NCBI RefSeq assembly: GCF_003751085.1
Contig: NZ_RJJY01000002.1
Span: forward strand, 124,001-188,000
DNA from: Micromonospora sp. Llam0
Lineage (GTDB): Bacteria; Actinomycetota; Actinomycetes; Mycobacteriales; Micromonosporaceae
Direction: 5' to 3'
Length of the DNA: 64,000 nucleotides
The position numbers and the translations under genes are program-made. Under the pieces are notes generated by a model, which saw only the letters and a list, made by a program, of their open reading frames with translations, was not told the DNA's origin and ran no database searches. Below are positions 52,981 through 61,595 of the stretch, in pieces; position 1 is the stretch's first letter, and each line of letters starts with the position of its first letter.

Positions 52981-53238
52981 TTGAGCAGCAGGGAAGCCCT
53001 GGACGTCGGTCCTACCCCCGACGAGTTGGCCGCGATCGAACGTGAGTGGCCGTTGATTGAGGCCGAGTTGGCGTTGCTGGACGCCGAGATCACCGCCCTG
53101 TACGTCGCCGATGGCGGGCCGTCGCAGCTTGACCGCCGCCGGGTGCGGCGTGCTGGGCAGCGGGTGATGCGGGAAGCCGCCGCCCTGGGCGACGTCCAGG
53201 CCGTGACGGTCCTGCGGGTGCGGAAGGCGGTGGCCTGA
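52981..53238 (+). CDS. DUF6284-like small AICE protein
   Basis: TTG 52981, with GGAG seven bases upstream, gives 85 residues; GTG 52969 is the alternative. TPDELAAIEREWPLIEAELALLDAEITAL is a helical signature that I associate with DUF6284, a small protein of actinomycete integrative elements. Its stop shares a base with the start of the next gene. Its role is unknown. Confidence 0.65.
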   Translation: MSSREALDVGPTPDELAAIEREWPLIEAELALLDAEITALYVADGGPSQLDRRRVRRAGQRVMREAAALGDVQAVTVLRVRKAVA

Positions 53239-54146
53239 TGACGACGCCCGCGAGCATGTACCCCCGCCCGGTGCAGGAGCTGTTGCCCGCCGCGCGTGCC
53301 CTGGCCGTCCGGTTGGGCGGGGTTCCGTCGCGGAACCTGCTCATGAGGGAACTACGGGTGGGTTCGCCGAAGGCGACCGCCCTACGGGAAGCCCTCCACC
53401 ACGAACAGCAGGACCGGGACGCGGCGCAGGTCGAGCCCACCGGCGGGCACCGGGGACTGCACCTGGTCCGCGACACCACCGGCGACCAGCCTGCCGAGGT
53501 CGACGTACCGGCTCCGGTCGAGCCGTCGCCGGTGTCGGCGGATGTGTCGGCGGACCCGGTGCCGGTCGCCCCGTCCGATGAGTCGTCGGCCGGGTCCGGG
53601 GCGGACCTGCCGTCGCCGGTCGCCGAGGACACCGCGCAGACGTCTTCACCGGTGGCGGTGGACGGACACCCGGACACGAAGATCACCGCCGCTCAGCCTC
53701 GGGTGGTGCGGTCGCCGGTGCGATCGTGGGTGTTGCTGTTGCTGGCCGCTCCCGCGTTCGTGGCGATCTGGTCCGGGTGGGTGGGGTTGGGTGAGCTGAC
53801 CGGGTTCGGTGTGGTGCACCCGCTACCGGGCATCTGGGATTCCCTCGCGGTGAACACGGCGATCACGTTGCCGATCGGCGTTGAGGCCTATGCCGCGTAC
53901 GCGTTGCGGGCGTGGCTCGCACCCGACGGGGTCCCGCCACGCGCACGGCGGTTCGCCGCCTGGTCCGCGATCGGGTCCCTCGTTCTGGGTGCGGCCGGTC
54001 AGGTGGCGTATCACCTGATGGAGTCCGCCGGGATCACCGCCGCCCCGTGGTGGATCACCACCGTCGTTTCGTGCCTGCCGGTGGCCGTGCTCGGTATGGG
54101 CGCCGCTCTGGCTCACCTGCTGCACACCGACCAGCGGCAGTCCTGA
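53238..54146 (+). CDS. DUF2637/Spd-like membrane protein
   Basis: ATG 53238 overlaps the upstream stop by one base; 302 residues. The N-terminal 45 residues look like a winged-helix stub (RLGGVPSRNLLMRELRVGSPKATALREAL). A long acidic proline/serine linker follows. The C-terminal part has four membrane helices (VLLLLAAPAFVAIWSGWVGLGEL, LAVNTAITLPIGVEAYAAYAL, FAAWSAIGSLVLGAAGQVAYHLM, VVSCLPVAVLGMGAALAHLL), as in DUF2637 proteins that support plasmid spread within mycelium. Confidence 0.75.
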   Translation: MTTPASMYPRPVQELLPAARALAVRLGGVPSRNLLMRELRVGSPKATALREALHHEQQDRDAAQVEPTGGHRGLHLVRDTTGDQPAEVDVPAPVEPSPVSADVSADPVPVAPSDESSAGSGADLPSPVAEDTAQTSSPVAVDGHPDTKITAAQPRVVRSPVRSWVLLLLAAPAFVAIWSGWVGLGELTGFGVVHPLPGIWDSLAVNTAITLPIGVEAYAAYALRAWLAPDGVPPRARRFAAWSAIGSLVLGAAGQVAYHLMESAGITAAPWWITTVVSCLPVAVLGMGAALAHLLHTDQRQS

Positions 54147-54239
54147 CTTTGCCCGGCGGCACAGCCCTACGGCCTGGAAACCAGTGCTGTGCCGCCGGCC
54201 CCTCGACCCTCAGCAACCGCTTCGGGAAGGACTCTCATC

Positions 54240-54479
54240 GTGGCATCCACGTCGTCACCGGACGAGTTGCCGTCAACGGAAATCGTGTCGCGTATCCAGC
54301 ACACCCCGGCCGGAGCAAAGGCGTGGGTCGAGCGTGACGGGCGCGGCCGGCTGTTCGTCCGCTGCCAGGGCTGCACCCTCTACCGCGAGGATCCCGGTTT
54401 GGCTCCCGCCCTCGCCGCGCTGGTCAACCACCTGCCGACCTGCCCCGGCCCCGCCGACGTCGGCACCGATCCGGCCTGA
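54240..54479 (+). CDS. small zinc-finger-like AICE protein
   Basis: GTG 54240 behind GGGAAGG gives 79 residues. RLFVRCQGCTLYREDPGLAPALAALVNHLPTCPG carries CxxC, a histidine and a later cysteine suited to one zinc ion. Function unknown; it sits between the Spd-like and TraB genes. Confidence 0.65.
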   Translation: MASTSSPDELPSTEIVSRIQHTPAGAKAWVERDGRGRLFVRCQGCTLYREDPGLAPALAALVNHLPTCPGPADVGTDPA

Positions 54480-54581
54480 CCGGCCCTCGACCGGGCGCGG
54501 CTACGGCACGCGGGCCGCGCCCGGTCCCGCTACCTCGATCTTCCCCCCTTGGTTCTGGACTTTCTGTTGGAGGCAATCCCC

Positions 54582-56789
54582 ATGCCCACCCCTGACGACG
54601 GCTACGACTGGCAGGCAGCGGAAACCGACATCACCGACGACGGCAACGGCAGCAGCGCCGATGTGGTCGATCTGACCGCCCGCCGCCGCAAGACCAACCC
54701 GGCCGGCTCGTTCGCTGTCGACATCGACGACGAGGGCGACGACCAGGACGACGACGCCCCGGTCCCGGTCAACCCACCGTCCGCCCCGGACAGCGGCCGG
54801 TCCCGCCTGGCCGGTGTGGTCGGTGCGGAGCGTCGGCCGGTCATCCCCGCCTGGCTGCGCTCCCGGACCGAACTCGCGAGCGCCGTCCGGTGGACGGCAG
54901 GCCACTACACGCACGTCAGCATGTATCACCTGTCCCGGTCGCCGAAGTACGGCGCACGCCTGGCGTGGCGGGCACCGTTCGGCGTGGCCCGACTGCTCGG
55001 CCACACCGTCCGTTGGGTGACCGACGCCGAAGGCATCCCCGTGCGCCTGGCCGTCGTCCGGCAGGAAAACGCCGAACTGTATTTGAAGCTGTCGCGGCAG
55101 CGTGACGTACGCGTCCGGTGGCGCGGCCTGGTCCTCACCGCGCTGTTGCTGCTCGGCATCCCCACCGTCCTCACGCTGGTAGCCCTTGCTGGGTCGTGGC
55201 AGCGGTGGGCGATCCTCGCCGGCATCGTGGTTCTGTTCGGTGTGGCGGGTACGCCGAAGGACACGCCGCTGTTGGACGTCGCCGCTGTCAGTCCGCGTGT
55301 GCGGAAGCTGTCCGCCGACGTCGTCACCCGCGCGTTCCTCGCGGCCGGGTTGTGTAAGCCGGACGACTTGATCACCTTCCCCGCCCCGATCATGCGCGAC
55401 GGACCCGGTTGGCGGGCCGTGATCGATCTGCCGTTCTGGACGAACGCCGACAAGGCGATCAAGAAGCGGGACCAGCTCGCCGCCGGCCTCGACCTGGATG
55501 AGGTGCAGGTGTGGCCGGAGCGGGTACGAGGCACCGCCGGTTCCGCCCGCCGCCTCGCCCTGTGGGTCGCCGATGAGGACCCGTACGCGAAAGGGTCCGG
55601 CCCCTGGCCACTCATCGCGAAGGGCAGCGTGGATGTGTTCGCGCCGTTTCCGTTCGGGCAGGACCAGCGCGGACGTCCGGTGCCGCTGCTGATGATGTTC
55701 ACGTCCCTGCTCGTCGGAGCCATCCCCCGCATGGGCAAGACGTTCGCCGCACGGCTCCCGGTGTTGGCCGCTGCCCTGGATCCGATCGTTGAGCTGCACA
55801 TCTACGACGGCAAGGGCGGGCAGGACTGGCGACCGTTCGAACGGATCGCCCACCGCACCGGCTACGGCGTCCGTGACGACGTCGTTGAGTCCCTGGTGGA
55901 GGATCTTCGCGGCCTGGTCGCGGACATGAACCGCCGCTACGACACCATCGCCACCCTGCCCGCCGACCTCTGCCCGGAATCGAAGGTCACCCGCCAGATT
56001 GCCGAGAAGCGGTCACTCAAGCTGTGGCCGGTCATGGTCGCCGTCGACGAGTTTCAGCGCTACTCCGCCCACCCCGTCCACGGGGACGAGATCGTGTCGC
56101 TGCTGACCGAGCTGTGCAAGGTCGGCCCTTCGGTCGGGATCATGATCCTGCTGGCCACGCAGAAGCCGGACGGCAAAGCGGTCCCGACCGACCTGCGCGA
56201 CAACATCGGCACCCGCTTCGCCCTGAAAACGATGACGTGGCAGTCCTCCGAAGCCGTGTTGGGTGCCGGGTCGTACACGGCCGGCTATGACTCGTCGCGG
56301 TTCCAACGCGGACACAAGGGCGTCGGAATCCTGCTCGGCGCGGACGACTCCGGCTCCGTCGATGAAGCCGTGACCGTGCGGACCAACCTCGCCGAGATGG
56401 CCGACGTCGAGAAGGTCATCGGTCGCGCCCGTGAGTTGCGGGAGCGGGCCGGCACCCTGTCCGGTCACGCCATCGGCCAGGCACCCGAGACGGTGAAGCA
56501 CGCGGGGGACACCCTGTTGGACGACATCCTGACCGTCGTCCCGACCAGTGAGGCGAAGGTGTGGTCAGAGACCGTTGTCGCCCGTCTGGCCGAGTTGCGC
56601 CCGGACGTCTACGGCGGATGGGAGACCGGGAACCTCGCCCCGGCACTCAAGCCGCACGGGATCACGGTCGGCCGGCAGGTGTGGGGCACCGACCCGGCAA
56701 CCGGGGAACGCGCCAACCGTAAGGGCATCCTCCGCGACGACATCACCACCGCCGTAACGAAGCGTGACCAACGCCGCAAGGCTGGATAG
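54582..56789 (+). CDS. FtsK/SpoIIIE-type DNA translocase (TraB-like)
   Basis: ATG 54582 with GGAGG at 54569-54573 gives 735 residues. An acidic N-terminal region precedes two membrane helices near residues 184-223 (GLVLTALLLLGIPTVLTLVAL and RWAILAGIVVLFGVAG). The motor domain has the Walker A GAIPRMGKTFAARLP near residue 376, Walker B LWPVMVAVDEFQRY near 483, and LLATQKPDGKAVPTDLRDNIGTRFALK. The C-terminal winged-helix part ends RKGILRDDITTAVTKRDQRR. In AICEs this single ATPase moves double-stranded DNA into the recipient. Confidence 0.92.
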   Translation: MPTPDDGYDWQAAETDITDDGNGSSADVVDLTARRRKTNPAGSFAVDIDDEGDDQDDDAPVPVNPPSAPDSGRSRLAGVVGAERRPVIPAWLRSRTELASAVRWTAGHYTHVSMYHLSRSPKYGARLAWRAPFGVARLLGHTVRWVTDAEGIPVRLAVVRQENAELYLKLSRQRDVRVRWRGLVLTALLLLGIPTVLTLVALAGSWQRWAILAGIVVLFGVAGTPKDTPLLDVAAVSPRVRKLSADVVTRAFLAAGLCKPDDLITFPAPIMRDGPGWRAVIDLPFWTNADKAIKKRDQLAAGLDLDEVQVWPERVRGTAGSARRLALWVADEDPYAKGSGPWPLIAKGSVDVFAPFPFGQDQRGRPVPLLMMFTSLLVGAIPRMGKTFAARLPVLAAALDPIVELHIYDGKGGQDWRPFERIAHRTGYGVRDDVVESLVEDLRGLVADMNRRYDTIATLPADLCPESKVTRQIAEKRSLKLWPVMVAVDEFQRYSAHPVHGDEIVSLLTELCKVGPSVGIMILLATQKPDGKAVPTDLRDNIGTRFALKTMTWQSSEAVLGAGSYTAGYDSSRFQRGHKGVGILLGADDSGSVDEAVTVRTNLAEMADVEKVIGRARELRERAGTLSGHAIGQAPETVKHAGDTLLDDILTVVPTSEAKVWSETVVARLAELRPDVYGGWETGNLAPALKPHGITVGRQVWGTDPATGERANRKGILRDDITTAVTKRDQRRKAG

Positions 56790-56802
56790 CCGCTCGCGGG
56801 CC

Positions 56803-56889
56803 GCTAGGTCTATCGGCGACACCCGCTAGACCTAGCGGCACCGCTAGCCCCCGAAACAAACCCCTGCCAGGACGCTAGCCGCCTAGCGC
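56803..56889. repeat. cluster of six CGCTAG hexamers with an 11-bp inverted repeat
   Basis: CGCTAG or its inverse occurs at 56803, 56825, 56833, 56843, 56874 and 56884 within 87 bp, directly after the TraB gene. The first and third copies form an 11-bp perfect inverted repeat (CCGCTAGGTCT at 56802, inverse at 56829). CTAG is rare in high-GC DNA. Candidates are a transfer locus recognised by TraB, or a terminator. Confidence 0.5.
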
Positions 56890-56931
56890 CTCTACCCCCG
56901 CACGCCCGAAAACCGCCCGTGGAGGCACCCG

Positions 56932-57186
56932 ATGGACCCGTACGCCACCCTCGCTAGCCTGCTCTGCCCCCTCCTGACCCTGGTCACGTTCGGTTACCTG
57001 CTCACCTGCGCTATCTGGCCGTTCGGACCCTGCCGACGCTGCCACGGCACCGGGAAACGCCGCGCCCCGTACGGCAAGGCGTTCCGGCTCTGCTACCGGT
57101 GCGACGGCACCGGACGCCGTATCCGCATCGGCCGGCACGTGTGGAACGAGATCCGCCGCGAACACCGCAACGGCATCCACCGATGA
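56932..57186 (+). CDS. small membrane protein with DnaJ-type zinc repeats
   Basis: ATG 56932 behind GGAGG gives 84 residues. An N-terminal membrane helix (LLCPLLTLVTFGYLLTCAIW) is followed by CRRCHGTGKRR and CYRCDGTGRR, two CxxCxGxG elements of the DnaJ zinc-binding type. Its stop overlaps the next start (ATGA). Role unknown. Confidence 0.75.
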   Translation: MDPYATLASLLCPLLTLVTFGYLLTCAIWPFGPCRRCHGTGKRRAPYGKAFRLCYRCDGTGRRIRIGRHVWNEIRREHRNGIHR

Positions 57187-57476
57187 ACCGCCGGCATCCG
57201 CACGGCGCGCACACCGACTGGTGCGCCCGTGACCACCGCTGCGGACACGACGGACACCGCTCCCCGTCGATGATCGTCGACCTGCCCGGCCAGGCGCGCG
57301 CCGTTCTCACCCGTATCCGCACCGGCGACGGGCACGACCAGGCCGAGATCCGTATCCGGGTCGCCCTGGCCGACGTCGACCCCGCCGCCCGCCGACAGTT
57401 GGCGGTCCTGCTCGCCGACCTGGACGACCTGATCACCCGTGCTGGCCGCGCCCGGTACCCCCGGCCCGCCGCCTAA
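57183..57476 (+). CDS. small AICE protein with Cys/His-rich N terminus
   Basis: ATG 57183 overlaps the upstream stop; 97 residues. HTDWCARDHRCGHDGHRSP is a Cys/His-rich segment like that of DUF6907-type proteins (weak resemblance). AEIRIRVALADVDPAARRQLAVLLADLDDLI follows. It lies in one transcript with the DnaB-N/DUF3987 gene 37 bp downstream. Confidence 0.6.
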   Translation: MNRRHPHGAHTDWCARDHRCGHDGHRSPSMIVDLPGQARAVLTRIRTGDGHDQAEIRIRVALADVDPAARRQLAVLLADLDDLITRAGRARYPRPAA

Positions 57477-57513
57477 CCGACCGCATCAACGACACCAGAA
57501 GGAGGAACGCCGT

Positions 57514-59472
57514 ATGAGTCGACAGTCCACCCACGACTACAACGCTGAGCGGGCCGTCATCGGCGCGGTACTCATCGCCCCGCACGCCCTGGCCGACCTC
57601 GCCGCCCTGCTCGGCCCGGACGACTTCCACCGACCGGCCCACGGCATCATCTGGCAGGCGTTGACCGCCGTGCACGCCACCGGACGCCAGCCTGACCCGA
57701 TCACCCTCACGGCCCATCTGGCGGAGACTGGGGAGTTGGGCAAGGTTGGTGGTGCCCCGTACCTGCACACGCTGATCCGTGACGTTCCGGCAGCCGCGAA
57801 CGCCGGGCACTACGCGCGGATCGTCGCCGACCACGCCGCCCGCCGCCGGGTCGTTGACCTCGGCGAGCGGCTGACCAACCTCGCCGCATCCGGTGCCGAC
57901 GTCGCCGAAGTCATGGCGACCGGTCGTGCCCTGCTCGACCAGGCGGACACCAGCGGTTGGGCACCGCTGATCCCGCTCGGCGACCGCCGCCACCTACCCG
58001 CGTTCCCCGCCGAGATGCTGCCCGCATGGGTCGCCGACATGGTATACGGGGTCGCCGAGTTCACACAGACCCCGGTCGACCTGCCCGGCTGCATCGCCCT
58101 CGCAGCCCTGTCGACGGCTGCCGGTGGCCGGGCCGAGGTGGAGGTACGGGGGTCGTGGCGGGAACCGGTCAACCTGTTCACGGTCGTCGTGTTGCCGCCG
58201 GGGTCGCGGAAGTCGGCGGTGTTCTCCGCGATCACCGGGCCGCTGTTGGCCGCTGAGAAGGCGTTGGTGGAGCGGACCCGACCGGCCATCGTGGAAGCCG
58301 AGTTGGCCGCACGGGTGGCCGGGAAGACGGCAGAGCGGACCGCGATCGCTGCCGCGAACGCGGACGCGTCCGGGCGTGACACCCTGCTTGCTGAGGCGAC
58401 CGCCGCCGCGATGAACGCCGACACCATCACCATCCCCGCCCTGCCGCAACTGGTGGCCGACGACGTCACCAGCGAGGAAGCCGCATCCCTGCTCGCCGAG
58501 CAGGGCGGACGCCTGGCCGTCCTGTCGCCGGAAGGTGGCATCTTCGCCACCATCGCCGGCCGCTACTCCGGAACCCCCAACCTTGAAGTCTTCCTCAAGG
58601 GTCATGCGGGGGACATGCTGCGGGTCAACCGTCGTAGTCGTGCGCCGGAACACGTCGAGCATCCGGCGCTGACACTCGGTCTGGCCGTGCAACCCGACGT
58701 CCTACGCGACATCGCCGACATGCCCGGATTCCGCGGCAAAGGGTTGCTGGCGCGCATCCTGTTCTCGCTGCCGGAGAACACCGTCGGACGACGCCGGATC
58801 GGAGCCGACCCGGTAGCCGAACCGGTCGCGGCAACGTACGCGGCCAACCTCGCCACGATGGTCATGTCCCTCGCCGAGTGGACCGACCCGGCCGTGTTGC
58901 CACTCACCCCCGACGCCAACGACCGCGTGTTGGACATCGAACGCGCGGTGGAACCCCGGCTTGCTCCCGGTGGCGCGTGGTCACACGTCATCGACTGGGG
59001 CAGCAAGTACACCGGTGCTGTGGTGCGGATCGCCGGACTGATCCACCTCGCCGAACACCTGCGCGACGGATGGGGCAAGCCTGTCCAGGCCGACACCATC
59101 GACCGGGCCGCACTGATCGGCGACTACTACGCCGCTCACGCCCTGGCCGCGTTCGACGACATGGGCACCGACCGGACCAGCCGACACGCCCGCCACGTCC
59201 TCACCTGGATCGAACGCACCACCACCACCGCGTTCACGAAACGGGAGCTGTTCCGCGCGGTCCGCAGCAGCCAACTGCCCACCGTCGCCGACCTCGACCC
59301 CGCCCTGTCCCTGCTGGAAATGCACGGCTACATCCGCCACGTCGACGCACCACGCACGCGGACCGGTGGTGGCCGACCCCCCTCGCCGTCCTACCTGGTC
59401 CACCCCGACCTACACCAGCAACCCGCCGCCACCGTTCACGCCCTGCCGGACGCCGTCCGGCGGACCGCCTGA
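57514..59472 (+). CDS. DnaB-N/DUF3987 replication-type protein
   Basis: ATG 57514 behind AGAAGGAGGAA gives 652 residues. Residues 1-115 match the DnaB helicase N-terminal domain (NAERAVIGAVLIAPHALADLAALLGPDDFHRPAHGIIWQALTAVHA). The remainder is DUF3987: LSTAAGGRAEVEVRGSWREPVNLF, LPPGSRKSAVFSAI (P-loop-like), GGIFATIAGRYSG and LARILFSLPENTVGRR. Such fusions replace plasmid Rep or primase/helicase proteins in AICEs and plasmids. The ATG of a frame leading to the Xis-like protein shares one base with the stop. Confidence 0.85.
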   Translation: MSRQSTHDYNAERAVIGAVLIAPHALADLAALLGPDDFHRPAHGIIWQALTAVHATGRQPDPITLTAHLAETGELGKVGGAPYLHTLIRDVPAAANAGHYARIVADHAARRRVVDLGERLTNLAASGADVAEVMATGRALLDQADTSGWAPLIPLGDRRHLPAFPAEMLPAWVADMVYGVAEFTQTPVDLPGCIALAALSTAAGGRAEVEVRGSWREPVNLFTVVVLPPGSRKSAVFSAITGPLLAAEKALVERTRPAIVEAELAARVAGKTAERTAIAAANADASGRDTLLAEATAAAMNADTITIPALPQLVADDVTSEEAASLLAEQGGRLAVLSPEGGIFATIAGRYSGTPNLEVFLKGHAGDMLRVNRRSRAPEHVEHPALTLGLAVQPDVLRDIADMPGFRGKGLLARILFSLPENTVGRRRIGADPVAEPVAATYAANLATMVMSLAEWTDPAVLPLTPDANDRVLDIERAVEPRLAPGGAWSHVIDWGSKYTGAVVRIAGLIHLAEHLRDGWGKPVQADTIDRAALIGDYYAAHALAAFDDMGTDRTSRHARHVLTWIERTTTTAFTKRELFRAVRSSQLPTVADLDPALSLLEMHGYIRHVDAPRTRTGGGRPPSPSYLVHPDLHQQPAATVHALPDAVRRTA

Positions 59473-59474
59473 TG

Positions 59475-59550
59475 CCTCGGACAGAACTGACACAACTGAC
59501 ACAACCCCCCGCCGACCGAGGTTCTGTCAGTTCTGTCAGTTGTGTCCACG
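59475..59550. repeat. 76-bp repeat, copy 1
   Basis: This unit recurs at 59628-59703 with two mismatches, 153 bp apart. Each unit is itself nearly palindromic: GACAGAACTGACACAACTGA on one side and TCAGTTCTGTCAGTTGTGTC on the other. Candidates are iterons of a replication origin or excisionase-binding sites. Confidence 0.8.
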
Positions 59551-59627
59551 GCCGAACGGGGTGCCCGACGTCCCGGCCGACGGCCGGCAGCAACCGAGGG
59601 CCACCACGTCCGCCGGACCGCCGAACC

Positions 59628-59703
59628 CCTCGGACAGAACTGACACAACTGACACAACCCCCTGCCGACCGAGGTTCTGTCAGTTCTGTCAGTTCTGTCC
59701 ACG
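59628..59703. repeat. 76-bp repeat, copy 2
   Basis: This is the second copy of the 59475-59550 unit. The 153-bp period is a multiple of three, so both copies also encode TELTQLTQPPADRGSVSSV in the frame that leads into the Xis-like gene. Confidence 0.8.
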
Positions 59704-59834
59704 ACCAAACACCCCGCCGGACGGATCGATTGGGCACCGACGGCGCTACCCCTGACGACCGAACACCGCCCCATGACGATCTAAGCGGGCAAACGCCATC
59801 GATCACGGATGAGGAGTCCACACTGAACGCCGCA

Positions 59835-60032
59835 GTGACACCCCTTGACGGCCTTCCCGCCCTGCTGTCCGTACCGCGTGCCGCCGCGTTGCTTGGACTG
59901 AGCCGCGCGTCCGCGTACCGGTACGCGGCAGCGGGAGAGCTACCGAGCAAGCGACTAGGCGGACGCGTCTACATCGTTACCGCCCAGCTCCGACCGCTGC
60001 TGACCGCCGAGCCGATGGGAGAGGCTGCTTGA
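59835..60032 (+). CDS. Xis-like helix-turn-helix protein
   Basis: GTG 59835 is given as start (65 residues). CTG 59823 has a better ribosome site (GAGGAG six bases upstream), and the same frame is open back to an ATG at 59472. LLSVPRAAALLGLSRASAYRYAAAGELPSKRLGGRVYIV is a MerR/excisionase-type helix-turn-helix. Its stop overlaps the integrase start (TTGA). Excisionases bend DNA at att sites and direct excision. Confidence 0.8.
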   Translation: MTPLDGLPALLSVPRAAALLGLSRASAYRYAAAGELPSKRLGGRVYIVTAQLRPLLTAEPMGEAA

Positions 60033-61519
60033 GCAAGCCGATTCGTAAGCGCGTTCCTGTCCCCGGTGTCGTCGTCTACCCGCGAGGCAAGAAGTGGTGG
60101 TACCGGATCGAGCTTGAGCCCGACCAGCTCACCGGGGAGCGACGCTACGAGTATCAGGGCGGACACGGCACCGAAGACGAGGCGTGGTCTGCCGCGTTGA
60201 CCGCGCGGACTGAGAACGAACGCGGCCAGCGGGTCAACCGGTCGAAGCGGACCGTTGCCGAATTCTCTACCGAGTGGCTTGCCTCGATCCGCGACGCGAT
60301 CAAGCCGACCACCTACACGAACTACGTCGACTACCTTGACGCCTACGTCCTGCCGAGCATCGGCAAGCGCAAGCTTCAAGACATCGATGTTCCGGTGCTC
60401 AACGCGCTCTACCGGCGCCTTCTCACCGGTGGTCGCCGCAAGCCGGACAACAACCGGGTCATGTACGACTACTGGACGACTCGATGCGTTGCTGGGGTCG
60501 AGCCGAGTCCTCGGGAGATCGCTGCGCACTGCAAGGTGACGATCTACGCGGCACGTGCGGCGGTTGGACGGTACAAGCGCGGACGACTCCCCGTCGCCAA
60601 GTCCGCCGGCCTGGCTCCCAAGACGGTGAAGAACGTGCACCGGATGCTGCACCGGGCGCTCAGTGACGCTGTCGCCTGGCGGTACCTCAGCTACAACCCA
60701 GCTACACACGCGAGCCTGCCACGTCAGAGCAGATCGGGCAGGCGTCGGCGCGGTACGACGTGGACGCCAGAGGAGCTGACCGCTTGGCTGAAGGTCGCGA
60801 TGCAGGATCGGGACGCCGGTCTATGGGCGCTCGCGGCCACGACCGGGATGCGTCGCTCCGAGCTGGCCGGCGTGCAGCGCGACTACCTCAGCATCAGCGT
60901 GTCCTGTGGCAAGTGCGTCACTCCGCAGGACCTGCATGCGCAACGGTGCACGTCATGCGGGTCGAAGCGGCTTGAGCGGTCCGGCACCCTGGAAATCCTC
61001 GACACGCGGGTGGTGGTCGGCGGGAAGGCAGCCGATTCGGACGGCAAGACGTTGAGCGGGAACCGAACCATCTCGCTGGACACGTTCACGATTCCGGCGC
61101 TGATCCGCCATCTGGCCATGTTGGATGAGGAACGCCAGGCGTTCGACGGCGACTACCAGAGTCTGGGGCTGCTGTTCTGCCATCCGGACGGGAAGGCGAT
61201 CCACCCGGACACGATCACACGTCGCTTCAATCGGCTGGTCGACCGGGCAGGGGTTCGGAAGATCCGGCTACATGACGTGCGCCACACGTACGCCACGCTG
61301 TCCCTCGACGCGGGAGTGGACCCGAAGATCGTCAGCGACCGCATCGGACACGCGAACATGGCGTACACCCTCGCGATCTACACCCACCGGTCCACGGGGC
61401 GGGACCAGGATGCGGCGCAGAAGGTGGCCGGGCTGATGTTCGACGCGCCCGAGGACCAGGGCGACGACGAGCAGGACGACCGGGAAGACACCGCCGGACC
61501 GGAGCCACACGCGGCGTAG
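60029..61519 (+). CDS. tyrosine integrase
   Basis: TTG 60029 overlaps the Xis-like stop; 496 residues. The SAM-like core-binding domain (VAEFSTEWLASIRDAIKPTTYTNYVDYLDAYVLPSIG) has an inserted helix-turn-helix-like segment (PSPREIAAHCKVTIYAARAAVGRYKRGRLP). The catalytic domain shows WALAATTGMRRSELAGV (Arg), LHDVRHTYATLSLDAGV (His, Arg) and LAIYTH (Tyr). Between them lies a zinc-ribbon-like insert (CGKC...CTSC). It should recombine attL and attR in the tRNA gene. Position next to attR is typical. Confidence 0.93.
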   Translation: MSKPIRKRVPVPGVVVYPRGKKWWYRIELEPDQLTGERRYEYQGGHGTEDEAWSAALTARTENERGQRVNRSKRTVAEFSTEWLASIRDAIKPTTYTNYVDYLDAYVLPSIGKRKLQDIDVPVLNALYRRLLTGGRRKPDNNRVMYDYWTTRCVAGVEPSPREIAAHCKVTIYAARAAVGRYKRGRLPVAKSAGLAPKTVKNVHRMLHRALSDAVAWRYLSYNPATHASLPRQSRSGRRRRGTTWTPEELTAWLKVAMQDRDAGLWALAATTGMRRSELAGVQRDYLSISVSCGKCVTPQDLHAQRCTSCGSKRLERSGTLEILDTRVVVGGKAADSDGKTLSGNRTISLDTFTIPALIRHLAMLDEERQAFDGDYQSLGLLFCHPDGKAIHPDTITRRFNRLVDRAGVRKIRLHDVRHTYATLSLDAGVDPKIVSDRIGHANMAYTLAIYTHRSTGRDQDAAQKVAGLMFDAPEDQGDDEQDDREDTAGPEPHAA

Positions 61520-61529
61520 GAAGGCCGCT

Positions 61530-61548
61530 GGTTACATTTCTGGTTACA
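61530..61548. promoter_or_regulatory. integrase arm-type sites, right end
   Basis: GGTTACA at 61530-61536 and 61542-61548 repeat the spacing of the left pair (48044-48062). Confidence 0.65.
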
Positions 61549-61557
61549 TTCGGATGC

Positions 61558-61594
61558 GAAACGGCCCGCCAGGGAATCCCTGGCGGGCCGTTTC
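61558..61594 (-). terminator. tRNA terminator carried by the element
   Basis: An 18-bp stem (GAAACGGCCCGCCAGGGA and its inverse) lies immediately downstream of the tRNA. It is nearly the same as the chromosomal hairpin at 47842-47875, so the element restores a terminator to the tRNA gene when it inserts. Confidence 0.75.
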
Positions 61595-61595
61595 G

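Noticed and set aside
59469..59834. Extended Xis-like protein from ATG 59472
   Set aside because: The extra 121 residues are low-complexity and mostly encoded by palindromic repeats; the helix-turn-helix with a closer start is more plausible, although the frame is open.
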